The position numbers were made by a program, and so were the translations under genes. This document shows, one piece after another, positions 34,011-46,509 of a DNA stretch of 64,000 bases. How positions within the stretch are numbered: position 1 is the first letter of the stretch; every line of letters starts with the position of its first letter. Source of the stretch: Galeopsis tetrahit (taxonomy: Eukaryota > Streptophyta > Magnoliopsida > Lamiales > Lamiaceae); contig OY776133.1 of assembly GCA_963675135.1 (NCBI GenBank), positions 33,501,994 to 33,565,993 on the forward strand, in the 5' to 3' direction. The notes beneath the pieces were generated by a model. It ran no database searches, was not told where the DNA came from, and saw only the letters and a program-made list of their open reading frames with translations.

Positions 34011-37000
34011 TCATCCATAATGAATGACAAAAGGAGACAAAAAATTAATTAGCCCTCCTTCAATTGACTTTTTCTTGCCCTTCAATTGAGAGGATAAGTC
34101 CATAAACTTTTGACCATCACCATCCACAACGATTCTCTTCATTTTCTCAGCTCGAATTTGGGTAAAGTGACCCTGCAAATGGGGTGCATAGGGTGGAGGA
34201 GCTCTTATTTGAACCCTTGGTTGGAGCTGTATTTGAGCTTGAGGACCCTGATTTTGTTGGTGCATTGTTGGTGGTTGCATATTTGGTGTGTAGCTGGTTT
34301 GTACCACTCTTGGACTGCAACTTGACTTTGTTGGGTGTGAACCGTTAAATCCGTAATCTCACTCTCATCAATAAGTAGGGGGTTCACAAACTTTGGTGGT
34401 GCAATCTACAAAAAGATAGACAAAAATCAGCATATTGAATATACTCCCTCCGTCCCAAAAAGATAGCTACATATTCCTTTTTTGGATGTCCCAAATTATA
34501 GCTCCATTTTCTCTTTTACTTTAGTATTAAATGTTTTATTGTTAGTTTTACCCCTAATTAATAAGAGTAATTAAAGCTTCAGATTTTGGAGAATGTGATT
34601 TCAAGGGTAAAATTGGCAAATTAGCTAAATTTGACTACATTTATTGATTTTTCTTAATCTGTGTGTAAAGTCAAATGTAGCTATCTTTGTGGGACGGAGG
34701 GAGTATAAACAATGCATTAATGATTGACCAGTTAGTAAAATACCTCAGTAATGTTATCACCATTGTTTGTTTGTAGCACTTGGTCAGTTGGTACATTTGC
34801 ACCAATGTTCTTGTCAACAACCTATAATGGATTAAAAAATTAATATGTATAAAATCAATTGAAAAAAAAAAAGTTTAGTTAATAGTGGAGTACCTTTTTT
34901 GTTCTATAAGTGGCTGCATTATGGCCTTTGATTTTGCATTTGCTGCAAGTGACAATGGTTTGCTAACTTTTCATTCTCTTTTGTTTGTTGTCATCTTTCT
35001 TCTTACCTTTATTTGCTTTTTCATTAGGCTCTAACCTTATTTTTGTTGATTTTCTCCCTCTTTTGGATTTTGAACCAAAATTAGAGGGCAGCGGGGGAAT
35101 GTACATGGACTCTCCCCATAATGCCTCATAGCTGATGCCAAAAATATGTTTCTCATATGCCTTTAGGTATGTTTCAACACTGCAGGCCTCCTGTGCAAAA
35201 TCTGCAGGGTTTGGGCCTTGTTTTAAAATTGCACATATTGCATGAGTGCATGGTATGATAGTCAATTGCCATGCTCTACAAGAGCATTCCCATTTCTGTA
35301 AATCAATAGTGTACTGACCACTATCAAAACAGGAAACTTGATAATGGATATCTATGGACTTAATTGCTATATAATCAGAATCTTTGTCCATATTAATTCC
35401 TCTCCAATATTTTGTGTATCCTAGGACACAATTTTCTATTCCATTTTGCACGAGCCAAATCCATATTCTTATACAGTCTTTTCATTATGCGCTCTCTAAT
35501 ACATTCCATCATAGTAATAATGAATTTATCTCTTCCATTTAGGATGTTAGAGTTGAAGGACTCACAAACATTGTTGAGCAGCATGTCACATTTGAATTTT
35601 TCACTAAAAAATGTCTTTGACCACTGAGTTGGGGGCTTATCATGAAACCATTTCCAAGATGCCTCATTTATAGCTTTAAGCTCCCTCATCCTTAATTTGA
35701 ACTCACCTTTTGTGGTACTAGAAACAACTTTCCAAACAGCATGCTTCAATTCTTGTCCCCTAAACCCATCCACTTTAAAAATATTGTGTAAATGTCGAAC
35801 AAAAAATCTATGATCTGAACCAGGAAACATAGATCGAAAGGTATGAAGCAAGCCTTTTTGTTTATCAGACATGAAGGTGCACTCATCAACCTTAATAGAC
35901 AAATCCCTATTCAACACACTTAGGAACCACTCCCAATTATTCCCATTTTCTATCTCAAGTACAACATTTGCAATTAGATACAAGTTGTTGTTGACATCTA
36001 CCCCAACTGCAGTCAACAATACATCCCCATGTTTGCTCTTAAGGTGACACCCATCAACACCTATAATTGGTCTACATCCAGATAGAAACCCTTTTTTTAA
36101 GGCATCAAAATAGACATACATCCTACTGAACCTAATTACCTCATTATCTAGCCTAGTTCCTATGAGTATGGTAAATCACGGGTTTGTTTTCCTATGTTCC
36201 TCAACATATGACCACAACTTTGAGTATTGAAGGTCAGGATCACCCTCAATCTTTAACAAAGCCTTTGACTTGGCTTTATAAGCTTGTTGCGTAGACACTT
36301 CCACTCGTAGATCATGAGAAGCATCTCTATCATGAACCCACAAACATCTCTCTTAGCATGAGACTGCCATATTTGTAAGAACTTCTCAGATAACCAGGTT
36401 GCGGTCAAAATCTTCACCTTTTGTGAAGGTGCACATCTGTGTTTATCCTCATATTTCTGAATCTGGAATGACATATTATTTTTCACTTTCAAGGCATGAA
36501 TCTTTCACTTGCATTTTTCATCAACACACTTGGCATATATTTGGCCTAGAACGAATTCTGGATTAAATGTAGTTGATGGGTTAAATACAGGAAAACTAGG
36601 TTCATCATTATCTTCATCAGATACTTTATGCTCATCAAAATCTACATCATCGCCCCCATCAAGAAGATCAGGATCACCCTCACTTACACTGTCACATTCA
36701 TCAATTATAGGCTCCTTACCCCTTTCATTAACCAATGCAAGCTCATCACCCCTCTCGTTTTCATCAAGGTCAGACTCCACATTCTCTACATATTTCTAAA
36801 AAATCTCATCATCCTCACTCAATTCATTAACTATGAAAAAGTCTGGATCTTCAAAACTCTCTATGTCAAAATCAACTTCATCCAAGTTCATCACATTAAC
36901 ATGTTCTACCTGTATTTGTTCAACATATATATGAATCTCTCTAAATACAAGAAACCTATTAGCATATGACCTAAGATCTTGATCATCAACACATAACTTA

Positions 37001-37251
37001 AATGTCATATCTCTAAGCTTTATATGATACCACCTATCACCACTAATCCCGGTGGTTTTACTAAACTCATCCAAGTTTGATATTTTTACTTCATTTGCTT
37101 TGACCCAATCAAAAATCAGTGTATCCCCACCAATATACTCAGTCAACGTCATGTTTTCAAAAGTTCCCCGAAAGTGTAGACTTACAATAATGTATTTACA
37201 TTTAGGATCTGTATAAAAAAAAAAACGACTCAAAATAAATTCGGTAAACAA
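34011..37251 (-). pseudogene. MULE transposase (MudrA-like), decayed
   Basis: Read on the minus strand in several frames. 37251-36796: N-terminal PB1-like region typical of plant MULEs (FRGTFENMTLTEYIGG), ending in a stop. 36780-36505: acidic region then the start of the MuDR DNA-binding domain (FVLGQIYAKC). 36492-36253: remnant of that domain, frameshifted. 36121-35393: transposase core with the DDE residues in GVDGCHLK (D near 36054), FMSDKQKG, and NNVCESFN. 35451-34963: C-terminal part with a SWIM zinc finger CSCRAWQLTIIPCTH. Near 34910-34960 a CX2CX4HX4C knuckle is recognisable with its last cysteine changed to tyrosine. 34307-34011: Q/P-rich terminal exon. At least two stops and three frame changes are present. 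It would have cut and rejoined DNA at MULE TIRs in the nucleus. Confidence 0.85.
34444..34703. mobile_element. Stowaway-type MITE inside the MULE
   Basis: 260 bp with ends CTCCCTCCGTCCCA and TGGGACGGAGGGAG, flanked by TA (34442-34443 and 34704-34705). The inverted homology extends inward through AGATAGCTACAT. This is the canonical Stowaway (Tc1/mariner) signature. It lies between the last MULE exon and the SWIM part, probably in an intron. Confidence 0.93.
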
Positions 37252-37505
37252 AAAAGCAGTAACAGATTTATGAATCCTTCAAGAGTAAATAAAAATGCAT
37301 GTAATGAAAACTATATTCTCATCGTCAAATGCCTTTTTTATTTATCTTTCTCATCAATTAAATGATATTCATGAACAGACCACCAAATAAAGGTCTCCAC
37401 ACAAATGCCAATTTTAAAAGTCTTGAGATCTAACAAGGCAAATTAAAGGGTGTTTGATTTGGAAGTATTAGAGAAATTCCATCCAAATTTTTTTTTAAAG
37501 GAATC
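37252..37505. other. MULE upstream region left of the nested copia element
   Basis: About 250 bp of AT-rich sequence upstream of the transposase frame. No ORF seen. It ends with GAATC (37501-37505), the left copy of the copia TSD. The sequence resumes after the copia element at 46021. Confidence 0.6.
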
Positions 37506-38165
37506 TGTAGATGTTGTTAATCCTTAAATGCCTTAACATTATCAACAACATCTTAATTTGACCTTCCGAGATTTTTTCTAAGTCTTTTCTGAAATGCTAC
37601 ATTAAATGTTGATCTAAATGTTGTCGCATTTCTGGCAGGATCTAGAAGCTTCTACAAGGATCTGGAACCTGGAAGATTCCAGAACATTGAAGAACATGCT
37701 AGAACAACCTGGAACCATTTAGAACGACCTGGAGCATTCAAGAAGGATCTAGAAAGATCATGGAAGTTGAGTTCCTAAAAAATAGGATCTCAATATGGAA
37801 GCCTCTAGAATCAGCACCCCACTTCTATAAATACCGATTGAAGGCTTCTCAATTCAGTGTATTCTATTCGATCAATTTCCTAGACTGAGCGTTGATCCCT
37901 GTTAGGAATTGTGGCCAGTAGTTTTACCTTTTAGATCATACGAAGTATCCCACCCGTATGGTTGTGTGTCTTCTTATCTATTGAGAGTGTAATCATTAGA
38001 TAGACTAGGCATTTCGACAGTGTATACTTTATACACATAGTTCGTTTTTAGAACAAGGCACCTGCCTCGTTTGTAGTTTCAGTTGTGAAGGTTATTGCTG
38101 TAACATTTCACACAACATTTGTACTTGAAGATAAGTATTGAATTTCGCCGTAAGGCTAACATAGA
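37506..38165 (+). repeat. 5' LTR of the second copia element, truncated at its U5 side
   Basis: About 660 bp nearly identical to 45180-45839, then homology stops at TAACATAGA. The 3' LTR continues for 176 bp more. TATAAATA is at 37828-37835. No PBS follows. The 90 bp from 38166 to 38253 match neither LTR nor a known pol segment; they may be filler at the deletion joint. Confidence 0.8.
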
Positions 38166-38253
38166 ATTTTGAAAACCGGTTTTTAAATCCCGAAGTAAAA
38201 CGGGTTTTGGATCTTGAAATCCAAAATCTGGTTTTTAAAACCAAAAGTAAACA

Positions 38254-41200
38254 TACCCTAACGGAAAGATTGTTGGAAAAGGAACTTTGAATGTTGAAGG
38301 TTTTCCTAAGCTTAAAAATGTCTTACATGTTGATGGCTTACTTGCAAATCTGATTAGCATTAGTCAACTTTGTGATGATAATTTGCATGTGAAATTTGAT
38401 AAAGATTCATGTTATGTTCTTAATAAAGATGAAGTTTGTGTCATGACTGGTACTAGGTCAGCTGATAATTGCTATCTTATTGGTACAAATATGTGTAACT
38501 TGTCAAAATATGATGAAAATGTCTTATGGCATCAAAGATTGGGTCATGCAAATTACAGAGCAATGAAAAAACTAATCAAAGCAGATGTAGTAAAAGGAAT
38601 TCCAAAACTGAAGTTTCACAACAACACTATATGTGGACCATGCCAAAAAGGTAAGCAGGTAAGAATGTCGCACAAAATGCTGTCACATTGTACTACACAT
38701 CGATGCTTTGAATTACTGCACATGGACTTGATGGGTCATATGGAAACTGAAAGCATTGGAGGAAAGAGGTATTCCTTAGTTGTGGTAGATGATTTTTCTA
38801 GATATACCTGGGTAGAGTCCTTAAGAGACAAATCTGAAGCATTTGCTGCATTTAAAATTCTTTATAAGAGGTTCAAAAATGTGTTTAACTTGAAAGTTGG
38901 CCGTATTAGAACTGATCATGGTAAGAAAAATTTGAAAACAGCATGTTTAATGATTTTTGTGATAAAAAGGGTATCTTGCAAGAATATTCATCTCCTAAAA
39001 CTCCACAAAAAAATGGAATTGTTGAAAGAAAGAATAGAACTTTACAAGAAATGGCTAGAGTTATGCTTACATCCAAATGTCTTGCTAAGAAATTTTGGGG
39101 AGAAGCATTGAATACTGCATGTCATATTATTAATAGAGTTTTTATTCGTTCTGGCACAAGTCAAACACCTTATGAGATTTTGAACAACAGAAAACCAAGT
39201 GTGAAATATTTGCATGTATTTCGTTGTGTGTGTTATATTTTGAATGATAGGGATCAACTTCATAAGTTTGATTCTAAAAGTGATAAAGGTTTCTTTTTAG
39301 GCTATTCTAGAAATAGTAAAGCTTATAGAGTATATAACCTTAGAACTAACACTATTCAAGAATTTGTTAATGTTGTGTTTGATGATGATAAAGGTCTTAC
39401 AGATGACAAAGATGAAGAAGATGTATCACAGGTTACTGATAGTTCTGAGAATACACTGAAGTCTGAAAATGTTGCACCGAATGTTAACACATCTGGGTCA
39501 ACATCTATAGAACAGACAGTTGTAACTTCACATAATGACCAGTACGTTCCCAAAACGAATCCTTCTCCAAGAATAGGTAAAAGTCATCCTTCTGACCAGA
39601 TCATAGGTGATACTACAGTTGGAGTGCAAACAAGAGGAAGAGTAAGACCAAACAAGGTAGATGTGGTAAGAACAATATGCATGTCTTCTATGTGTAATGT
39701 TGTAAATGATGAATGCTATTTATCTGAAATTGAACCTAAGAGTGCTAAAGAAGCCTTAACTGATGAAAACTGGATTAATGCTATGCATGAAGAACTTGGT
39801 CAGTTTGAAAGAAATGAAGTGTGGACACTTGTTCCAAGACTTAGTCATACTAATGTCATTGGAACAAAGTGGATATTCAAGAATAAAACTGATGAATCTG
39901 GTAATATTGTTAGAAACAAGGCTAGGTTAGTAGCACAAGGTTACACCCAAGTTGAAGGAGTTGATTTTGATGAGACTTTTGTACCTGTTGCTAGGATAGA
40001 ATCTATTAGATTACTGCTAGCTATTGCATGTTTTATTGATATTAAACTTCATCAAATGGATGTAAAGGCTGCATTTCTAAATGGCATATTGAATGAAGAA
40101 GCATATGTTGAACAACCTATAGGATTTGAAGATCCACAATATCCTGATCATGTATATAAACTAAAGAAAGCATTGTATGGTCTTAAACAAGCTCCTAGAG
40201 CATTGTATGGTAGGCTTACTGACTTTCTTTTGGAATATGGCTTTATTAGAGGAGAGGCAGATAAAACTTTGTTCATTAAGCACACTGAAGGAGATTTACT
40301 TATTGCTCAAATATATGTTGATGACATTGTGTTTGGTTCTACTTGTGATAAAATGTTGAGTAACTTTGTTGAGGCAATGACTGCAACATTTGAAATGAGT
40401 ATGGTTGGAGACTTGAACTATTTTCTAGGTCTTCAAATCAAACAGTGCAGTGATGGTATTTTCTTCTCCCAGAGTAAGTATGCTAAGAACTTGGTTAAAA
40501 GATTTGGTCTTGAGAATTCAAAACCAATGAAAACTCCAATGGGATCTTCTTTGAAACTTTGCAAAGATAGTGCTGGAACAGATGTTGATCCAACACTTTA
40601 CAGATCCATGATAGGTAGTTTATTGTACTTAACCTCTAGTAGACCAGATATTATGTATAGTGTGTGTGTTTGTGCTAGGTACCAAGCTAATCCAAAGGAA
40701 TCACACCTGAATGTTGTGAAGAGAATCATCAAGTATGTTTCAGGTACAAGTGACCTTGGAATCTGGTATACTAAGGACATCAACAACATTTTGCTTGGTT
40801 ATAGTGATGCTGATTGGGCTGGAGACATAGATGATAGAAAGAGTACAAGTGGGAGATGTTTCTACATGGGAAACAATCTTGCATCATGGCACAGCAAGAA
40901 ACAGAATTGTGTTTCACAATACACTGCAGAATCTGAGTATATTGCTGCTGGAAGCTGCTGCACACAACTCTTGTGGCTGAGCAAGATGTTCCATGACTAT
41001 GGTATTGAGAATGGTGTACTTACTATCTTTTGTGATAATACTAGTGCCATTAACATTTCTAAAAATCTTGTACAACACTCACTCACAAAGCACATTAACA
41101 TAAGACACCATTTTATGAGAGATTTAGTAGAGAAGAATATTGTTAAGTTGGAGTATGTATCTACTGAAAAACAGAATGATGATATCTTTACAAAAGCCTT

Positions 41201-41255
41201 AGACATTGAGAGATTCTCCACTTTGAGGAAATCTCTTGGCATGAGCACTATCTGA
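38254..41255 (+). pseudogene. pol of the second copia element, 5'-truncated and frameshifted
   Basis: Open from about 38254 (PNGKIVGKGTLNVEGF), which is the end of protease; the DSG active site is gone. Next: HHCC zinc region (HQRLGHANYRAM...CGPCQKGKQ), integrase core (HMDLMGH; NGIVERKNRT), linker, RT (IYVDDIVFGS) and RNase H (DADWAGD, AESEYIAAG). A frameshift lies at about 38925-38940, inside integrase near its second acidic residue. The remainder from 38943 to the stop at 41253-41255 is one open frame of 770 codons. RT and RNase H motifs look intact. Confidence 0.87.
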
Positions 41256-42172
41256 AAAGAATTCAGATGGATGTTGTCACAAATGCGTCAGCATTTGGGA
41301 CAACATCATGGGTTGTATAAATTTTATAAGTTGAATTTATTTCTTACTTAGTTAAATAATTCATTTGTAAAATATCTACGAATCTAAGAACCTTGGAGTG
41401 CAAAAATAAACATGTCTTACACCTCTCAAATGCATAAAATGAGAATGTTATTAGCATACTAAAAGATGTACCAAATCACTGAGTAACTATGGAGCACGGA
41501 GTTCACTACTACGATGCCTTCTTTTCAAAAGGTGATATTTGGTAAAAACATCAACATATTTGTAATCCATTAAGTAAGTATGGGGCACGGAGTTCGGTAC
41601 TACGATGTACTCTACAGGAACAATGGATCAATACAAATTAGATGTTATAACACAAAAAGAAAAAATATGGTGCAACACAAATGAAGCAAATTCATGTAAA
41701 AACCGTGTTGAGGTGTTTGTAACAGTTTTGAGCACAACATTGCCTGATTCGAATTTATTTTTATATGTTGTAATTATTTAATTATTTATTGAGATTCATT
41801 TTATTTATTTAATTAATTACTGACCCACATCTATTTTTTTCAGATTATACGAATTTTATTCTGGAAGCTTCTTTAATTTTAATTAATTTAATTAATTGAT
41901 TTTTCCCACTAATTAACCATGATCTAGGTTGTGGCTAAAAATGTGGAGCACTATCGAAATTTCTAGATTAATTCTTCTGTTTTATTTTCTTAACCTCCAA
42001 CTACATTATTCTCTCTATAAATATCGAACATAAGATGCCATTCATTTGCTAATTGTGATTTCTGAATTTATTGAGTACTAAGATTGCAGAATTGATTTTT
42101 GGTTGTGTATATCTCAAAGAAGTGTGTGCAAATTCCCATCTTATACCTTGAAATTCCAACCGCCTAACTTAA
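41256..42172 (+). promoter_or_regulatory. Spacer before the 3' ORF, with a candidate internal promoter and direct repeats
   Basis: 917 bp without ORF. CTCTCTATAAATATCGA at about 42011-42027 resembles the LTR's own TATA site (TTCTATAAATACCGA, 37825-37839) and lies about 155 bp before the ATG at 42173, a normal plant leader distance. Two direct repeats of about 33 bp (containing GGAGCACGGAGTTC and GGGGCACGGAGTTC, then ACTACGATG) sit near 41484 and 41573. Transcription from here is inferred and not shown. Confidence 0.5.
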
Positions 42173-44499
42173 ATGGCTGGAACAAACTCGAATTCCTCAC
42201 AATCTCTCTCTGATTCGAAAACCTCATCCCACTCTCGCACAAATCCTCTCGAAATTCTTGCTTCCATGGCTTCACAAAACTCAACCTCGTCAAATGCTGA
42301 CTCGAATGTCTCTGCAACACCATCAACAACCGCTCCCACTCCTCACACCACTCCTCAAACCGCTCCTCAAACAACCTTTCCTCAAGATACAACCGTCGAA
42401 CAGGTCACTAGGGCTATCGAAGAGGTGTCTGATACTCTTCGAACTACTGGTCATCTGCCCGTGATGACTTTTGGAGATATCACTGTGGATATCTCGAGCT
42501 ATTTGGCTGATCAAACTGCCCAAATGGCTTCTGCTTCAAAAAGCCCCAATTCACCTACTGTTCACGAACCGCAAACTGGAAATGTTGAAGCTTCTGTTGA
42601 AGAAGAAGAAGCTACTGCTACGTCTGGCCCTGAAGACGTTGAAATGGAGGATGCAAACATCTCTGAAGGTACAAACTCCTCACTCTCTGTTTCAGATGAA
42701 TTTGCCCCCAATCCTCTCAAGAAGAATGCACAGAAAGGCAAAAGGCAGAGAAGCCCTGTACGAAGAAGGAGATCAAACCGCGTATTCACTCGTGTGGATT
42801 ACTCTGAATCCATGAGGAAGAAGAAGAAAGCTGGAGCTGATGCTGGTGAACCCATCCAAGTGTTCACAGATTCTGAAGAAGAAGCTCCTGTTTTTGCTGA
42901 GAAACCCAAGAAAGCAAAGACTGTTGTTGCTGAGAAATCCAAAAAGAAGGCTGTTGCTGAAGAGAAAGGGAAAGGAAAGTCTGTTGCTGAACCAAAAGGC
43001 AAAGAGAAGATGATCATTGAAGATGAACCTGCTAAATAAGATTCCAACTATGATTCTCAGAGATGCTTGAGAGACATACTGCAGTCTCTAAAGAAAAATG
43101 CTGAGCATTATGCTGCTGCAAAGGAAGCTGCACCAGAACCTGAAGATGGTGGCAGCGGGATAGCTCTTCCAGTGCAGAAAGCAGCCCTGATCAGAGCTCC
43201 GCTAAAAGCTCTACACCAAGCTCAGATGACTTTGTTTCTGAAGAGGAAGGTATTTCTGATTCTCTTGAAACTCTAGAGAATAGGTTGGCCATTTATTCTA
43301 AGAGAAAACTGCTGATAGAGAAGAGGATTAATATACCTGACTTTGATAGTAAAGGTATGATTAGTTTCTTAGAGGAGAGGAATTTGATGCATGATGTGAA
43401 CTTTGGTGAATCTTTCTTGACAAATTGGGCCTATGAATTTTATGCCTGTATGAAAAAGAGCACTGGTAGGAGATCATCTAGGTGGTATGGGACTGTTAAT
43501 TTTAGGGGGAGAGATGTACCTTTTACTCCTGAATTGATAAATGAGTTTTTGGAAATTCCCAATGTTGAGGTTGATGAAGAACCTGACATGGATGTGGTAA
43601 TTTCTGTAATAACTGCTGGTAGGGTAGTTAAATGGACTAGACAGATGCTAGCCAAAGACCTCACTTCCCTACATTCTGTGTTATACAAACTCATTATCTA
43701 CAACTGGATTCCCACCACAAACACTACCAAGATCACAAAGGATCGAGCTATTCTGATGTATAGGATTTCTGTGCTTAAGAGATTCAATTTAGGGCTTACA
43801 ATTTTCCAACATATGATGAGATTCACTGGGAGAGTTTCTGAAAAAGGCAATTTACCCTATCATGTTCTGATTTCTAACTACTTGAGGCATCATGGATTTG
43901 TTGCCAAGAACACTCATGTGTTGAGGGGGAGAGTTCCATTATTGGCCATAGCCCCTGCCTTACTCACTGGGGATAGAGTAATTGATCTACCTTTGATTGC
44001 TCCTGGTACTGAACATCAGCATAGACCCTCTACTTCTGCTCAACCAGAACCTTCCAGACCCTCAACTACTGATCATCCTAAATCATCCAGATCAAGACAA
44101 AGAAATGCAACCCCAAATGTTGAGAACATCCGTATCAACATTTCTGGTAATGTGTATCTTTCACAGGAATTCATCAAACTCCAACTCCAACACTTGCAGG
44201 AAACAATTGATGAGCTCCAGTTCCTGAAGGAGAGGTGGACCAATCTGATTTCACCTACAACAGGGGGAGTACCACCACCATTGAACTCCAATGTGGTGAT
44301 TGAAGAGATGGCTGTTGATGATGGAGTTCCAGCTGCTGCTGATGCTGGTGATGGACCTAATGCTGGAGGAGATGCTGTAGTGACTAATGTAGTTGCACAC
44401 CTTGCATCTACTTACTTTGTTGATGAAGGAGATGATGATGATGATGATGTTGCTGAGATGGACACCTTGTATGGTGATCTTCATAGAGGAAGCTGCTAG
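42173..44499 (+). pseudogene. 3' ORF of the second copia element with a plant transposon-protein-like domain
   Basis: Starts at ATG 42173. The first part (42173-43036) is S/T/P-rich, then acidic, then strongly basic with VAEK/KGK repeats. A TAA at 43037-43039 interrupts it, the same frame reads on, and a frameshift near 43155 moves it to the frame of 43285-44499. That frame has the conserved core WYGTVNFRGRDVPFTPELIN followed by MLAKDLTSLHS and LKRFNLGLTIFQHMMRF, which I recognise as the domain named putative plant transposon protein (Pfam Transposase_32 type). It ends with a glutamine/leucine helical stretch and an acidic tail. No enzymatic motif is evident. It occupies the same position as the E/F aORF but the sequence is not obviously the same. 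Confidence 0.75.
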
Positions 44500-45179
44500 A
44501 CAGGGGGAGATCTGAATTCCATAATGGCTATGGTGCAGGAAGATGATGTTGCAGCTGTTACCACAGCAATATATGCCATTTATTCAGTTCAATCTCTGTA
44601 ACTAATGTTTAAGTTTGAATTCTGAAATTCTGATACACTTGTTATTTATTTTTCTAGATGATAGGATGCTTATTGTCTTTACAACTTGCTTAATTATGGT
44701 TCCACTTAATGATATCTGTTTACTGCCCTTGCTTAAATTGTTTACAGATTATCATGTGTCTACTGCAGGTTGCTTAGTCCTTGTTCTGTCCATTTTTTTA
44801 TTGCTTTTGCTCTGATGCCTAAGCTATTTTATTTGTTTTTTTGTTTTACTCTGATTTTTGTTTTTTGTCGTGTCCTACTTAGATTCTAAGTTAATTCTTC
44901 CAGTTTAACTTATGATCTTAGTAAAGTTACTTATGTTGTGAATAAGTGTAGTGTTTATACTTGTTCTATTTTGGATAAAATTTATCTTGATCTTATGGCA
45001 CGGGTCATTGTAAAATTATCCTTGATCTTCATTTGATTTGATCCAACGATTACAACAGGTATTGTCTTGACTAGTGCTTAGCAATGATGTTGACCTCAAC
45101 TAAGTACATAATACTGAGTATGTATAGAAATATATGTGCATCAGGTGTGTTGTAGTCGAAAGGTCAAATTGGGGGAGAT
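44500..45179 (+). other. 3' untranslated region and polypurine tract of the second copia element
   Basis: 680 bp, T-rich, no ORF. It ends in TTGGGGGAGAT directly before the LTR start TGTAGATG (45180), the usual plant copia PPT. A second GGGGGAGAT lies just after the ORF (44503-44511), as if the PPT were duplicated; multiple PPT copies are known in Sireviruses. Confidence 0.65.
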
Positions 45180-46015
45180 TGTAGATGTTGTTAATCCTTA
45201 AATGCCTTAACATTATCAACAACATCTTAATTTGACCTTCCGAGAATTTTTCTAAATCTTTTCTGAAATGCTACATTAAATGTTGATCTAAATGTTGTCG
45301 CATTTCTGGCAGGATCTAGAAGCTTCTACAAGGATCTGGAACCTGGAAGATTCCAGAACATTGAAGAACATGCTAGAACAGCCTGGAACCATTTAGAACG
45401 ACCTGAAGCATTCAAGAAGGATCTAGAAAGATTATGGAAGTTGAGTTCCTAAAAAATAGGATCTCAATATGGAAGCCTCTAGAATCAGCACCCCACTTCT
45501 ATAAATACCGATTGAAGGCTTCTCAATTCAGTGTATTCTATTCGATCAATTTCCTAGACCGAGCGTTGATCCCTGTTAGGAATTGTGGCCAGTAGTTTTA
45601 CCTTTTAGATCATACGAAGTATCCCACCCGTATGGCTGTGTGTCTTCTTATCTATTGAGAGTGTAATCATTAGATAGACTAGGCATTTCGACAATGTATA
45701 CTTTATACACTTAGTTCGTTTTTAGAACAAGGCACCTGCCTCGTTTGTAGTTTCAGTTGTGAAGGTTATTGCTGTAACATTTCACACAACATTTGTACTT
45801 GAAGATAAGTATTGAATTTCGCCGTAAGGCTAACATAGATTTTTATTTGTTAAAAATATTTCCATTGTGTCACGTTTGTTTTTAGTGTTTTAAGTCTTCC
45901 GGTGTGAATCTTAATTTCGGATATTCTGTTAGAGTCAGTGTTGTACAATTTGTCACAACATTTATACAACATTATTCTACTTAAACTTAAACACTTCATA
46001 TACAGCACACTTTCA
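45180..46015 (+). repeat. 3' LTR of the second copia element
   Basis: 836 bp, TGTAGATG to CACTTTCA, followed by the TSD GAATC. The boundary at 46015 was chosen because GAATC matches the left flank exactly and is preceded by CA. TATAAATA is near 45501. Few differences from the 5' LTR over the shared 660 bp, so insertion is fairly recent. Confidence 0.75.
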
Positions 46016-46509
46016 GAATCTAACAAGTCTCTGACTCTCTATGCAAATGCCAATTTCTCAACAATATTTTTAACGAATGTCAAAAAGTATGAATTATGTT
46101 TTCAATCACTTCCACTAATGTCGGCTAACTCCAAAAAACATCAAACTTACCATATTTTGGGATGGACCACTCCCTTGAACCTTTTTTTTGCAAAACAAAA
46201 CTTTCTCGTCACAACGGTATCGCACACAAACCATTTCTCGTCTCATTTATGTCACCACGATTTTTGGAGCAATTTCGAGTGTGATTACAAGGGATTTAGA
46301 ACAGATGAGATTTTTCCTCTAAGAAAACCCTAGAGAAGTTAAATGCGTTTCAATCTTGTGTTTTTTGGAATTTTTATTTTCTTCTTCTTGTATTGATATA
46401 TTTTTATTTGTTCATTTTTATTTTGTTTTTTTTAAGTTTATTATGTGTCAAAATACATTTATTTTATTGGCTGAATTTTTTAGTTATTATGCCACGTCGT
46501 GCCACGTGG
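46016..46509. other. MULE interior between the nested copia and the right TIR
   Basis: About 490 bp. On the minus strand short segments look protein-like but are broken by stops; I cannot support an exon. Probably the upstream part of the MULE transposase unit. Confidence 0.45.

Larger units (their letters stand above)
37506..46015 (+). mobile_element. Second SIRE-like copia retrotransposon, missing gag and protease
   Basis: Begins TGTAGATGTTG and ends CACTTTCA, with GAATC on both sides (37501-37505 and 46016-46020). It contains a 5' LTR truncated at about 38165, pol from the late protease/pre-integrase region onward, a spacer with a TATA box, a 3' ORF, a polypurine tract (GGGGGAGA at 45171-45178) and a full 3' LTR (836 bp). 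RT and RNase H sequences resemble E and F, placing it in the SIRE lineage, but the LTR and 3' ORF are different. A deletion has removed the 5' LTR end, PBS, gag and most of protease. It cannot move by itself. Confidence 0.83.

Noticed and set aside
36509..36969. Plus-strand ORFs over the MULE acidic region
   Set aside because: Antisense shadows of the minus-strand transposase; low-complexity composition only.
37506..38161. LTR of the second copia element ending at GGCTAACA (656 bp)
   Set aside because: Flanks of that boundary show no TSD. Extending the 3' LTR to 46015 gives TG...CA ends and an exact GAATC duplication.
45938..46333. 131-codon plus-strand ORF across the copia LTR end
   Set aside because: It starts in the LTR and crosses the TSD into MULE sequence, with no domain resemblance.
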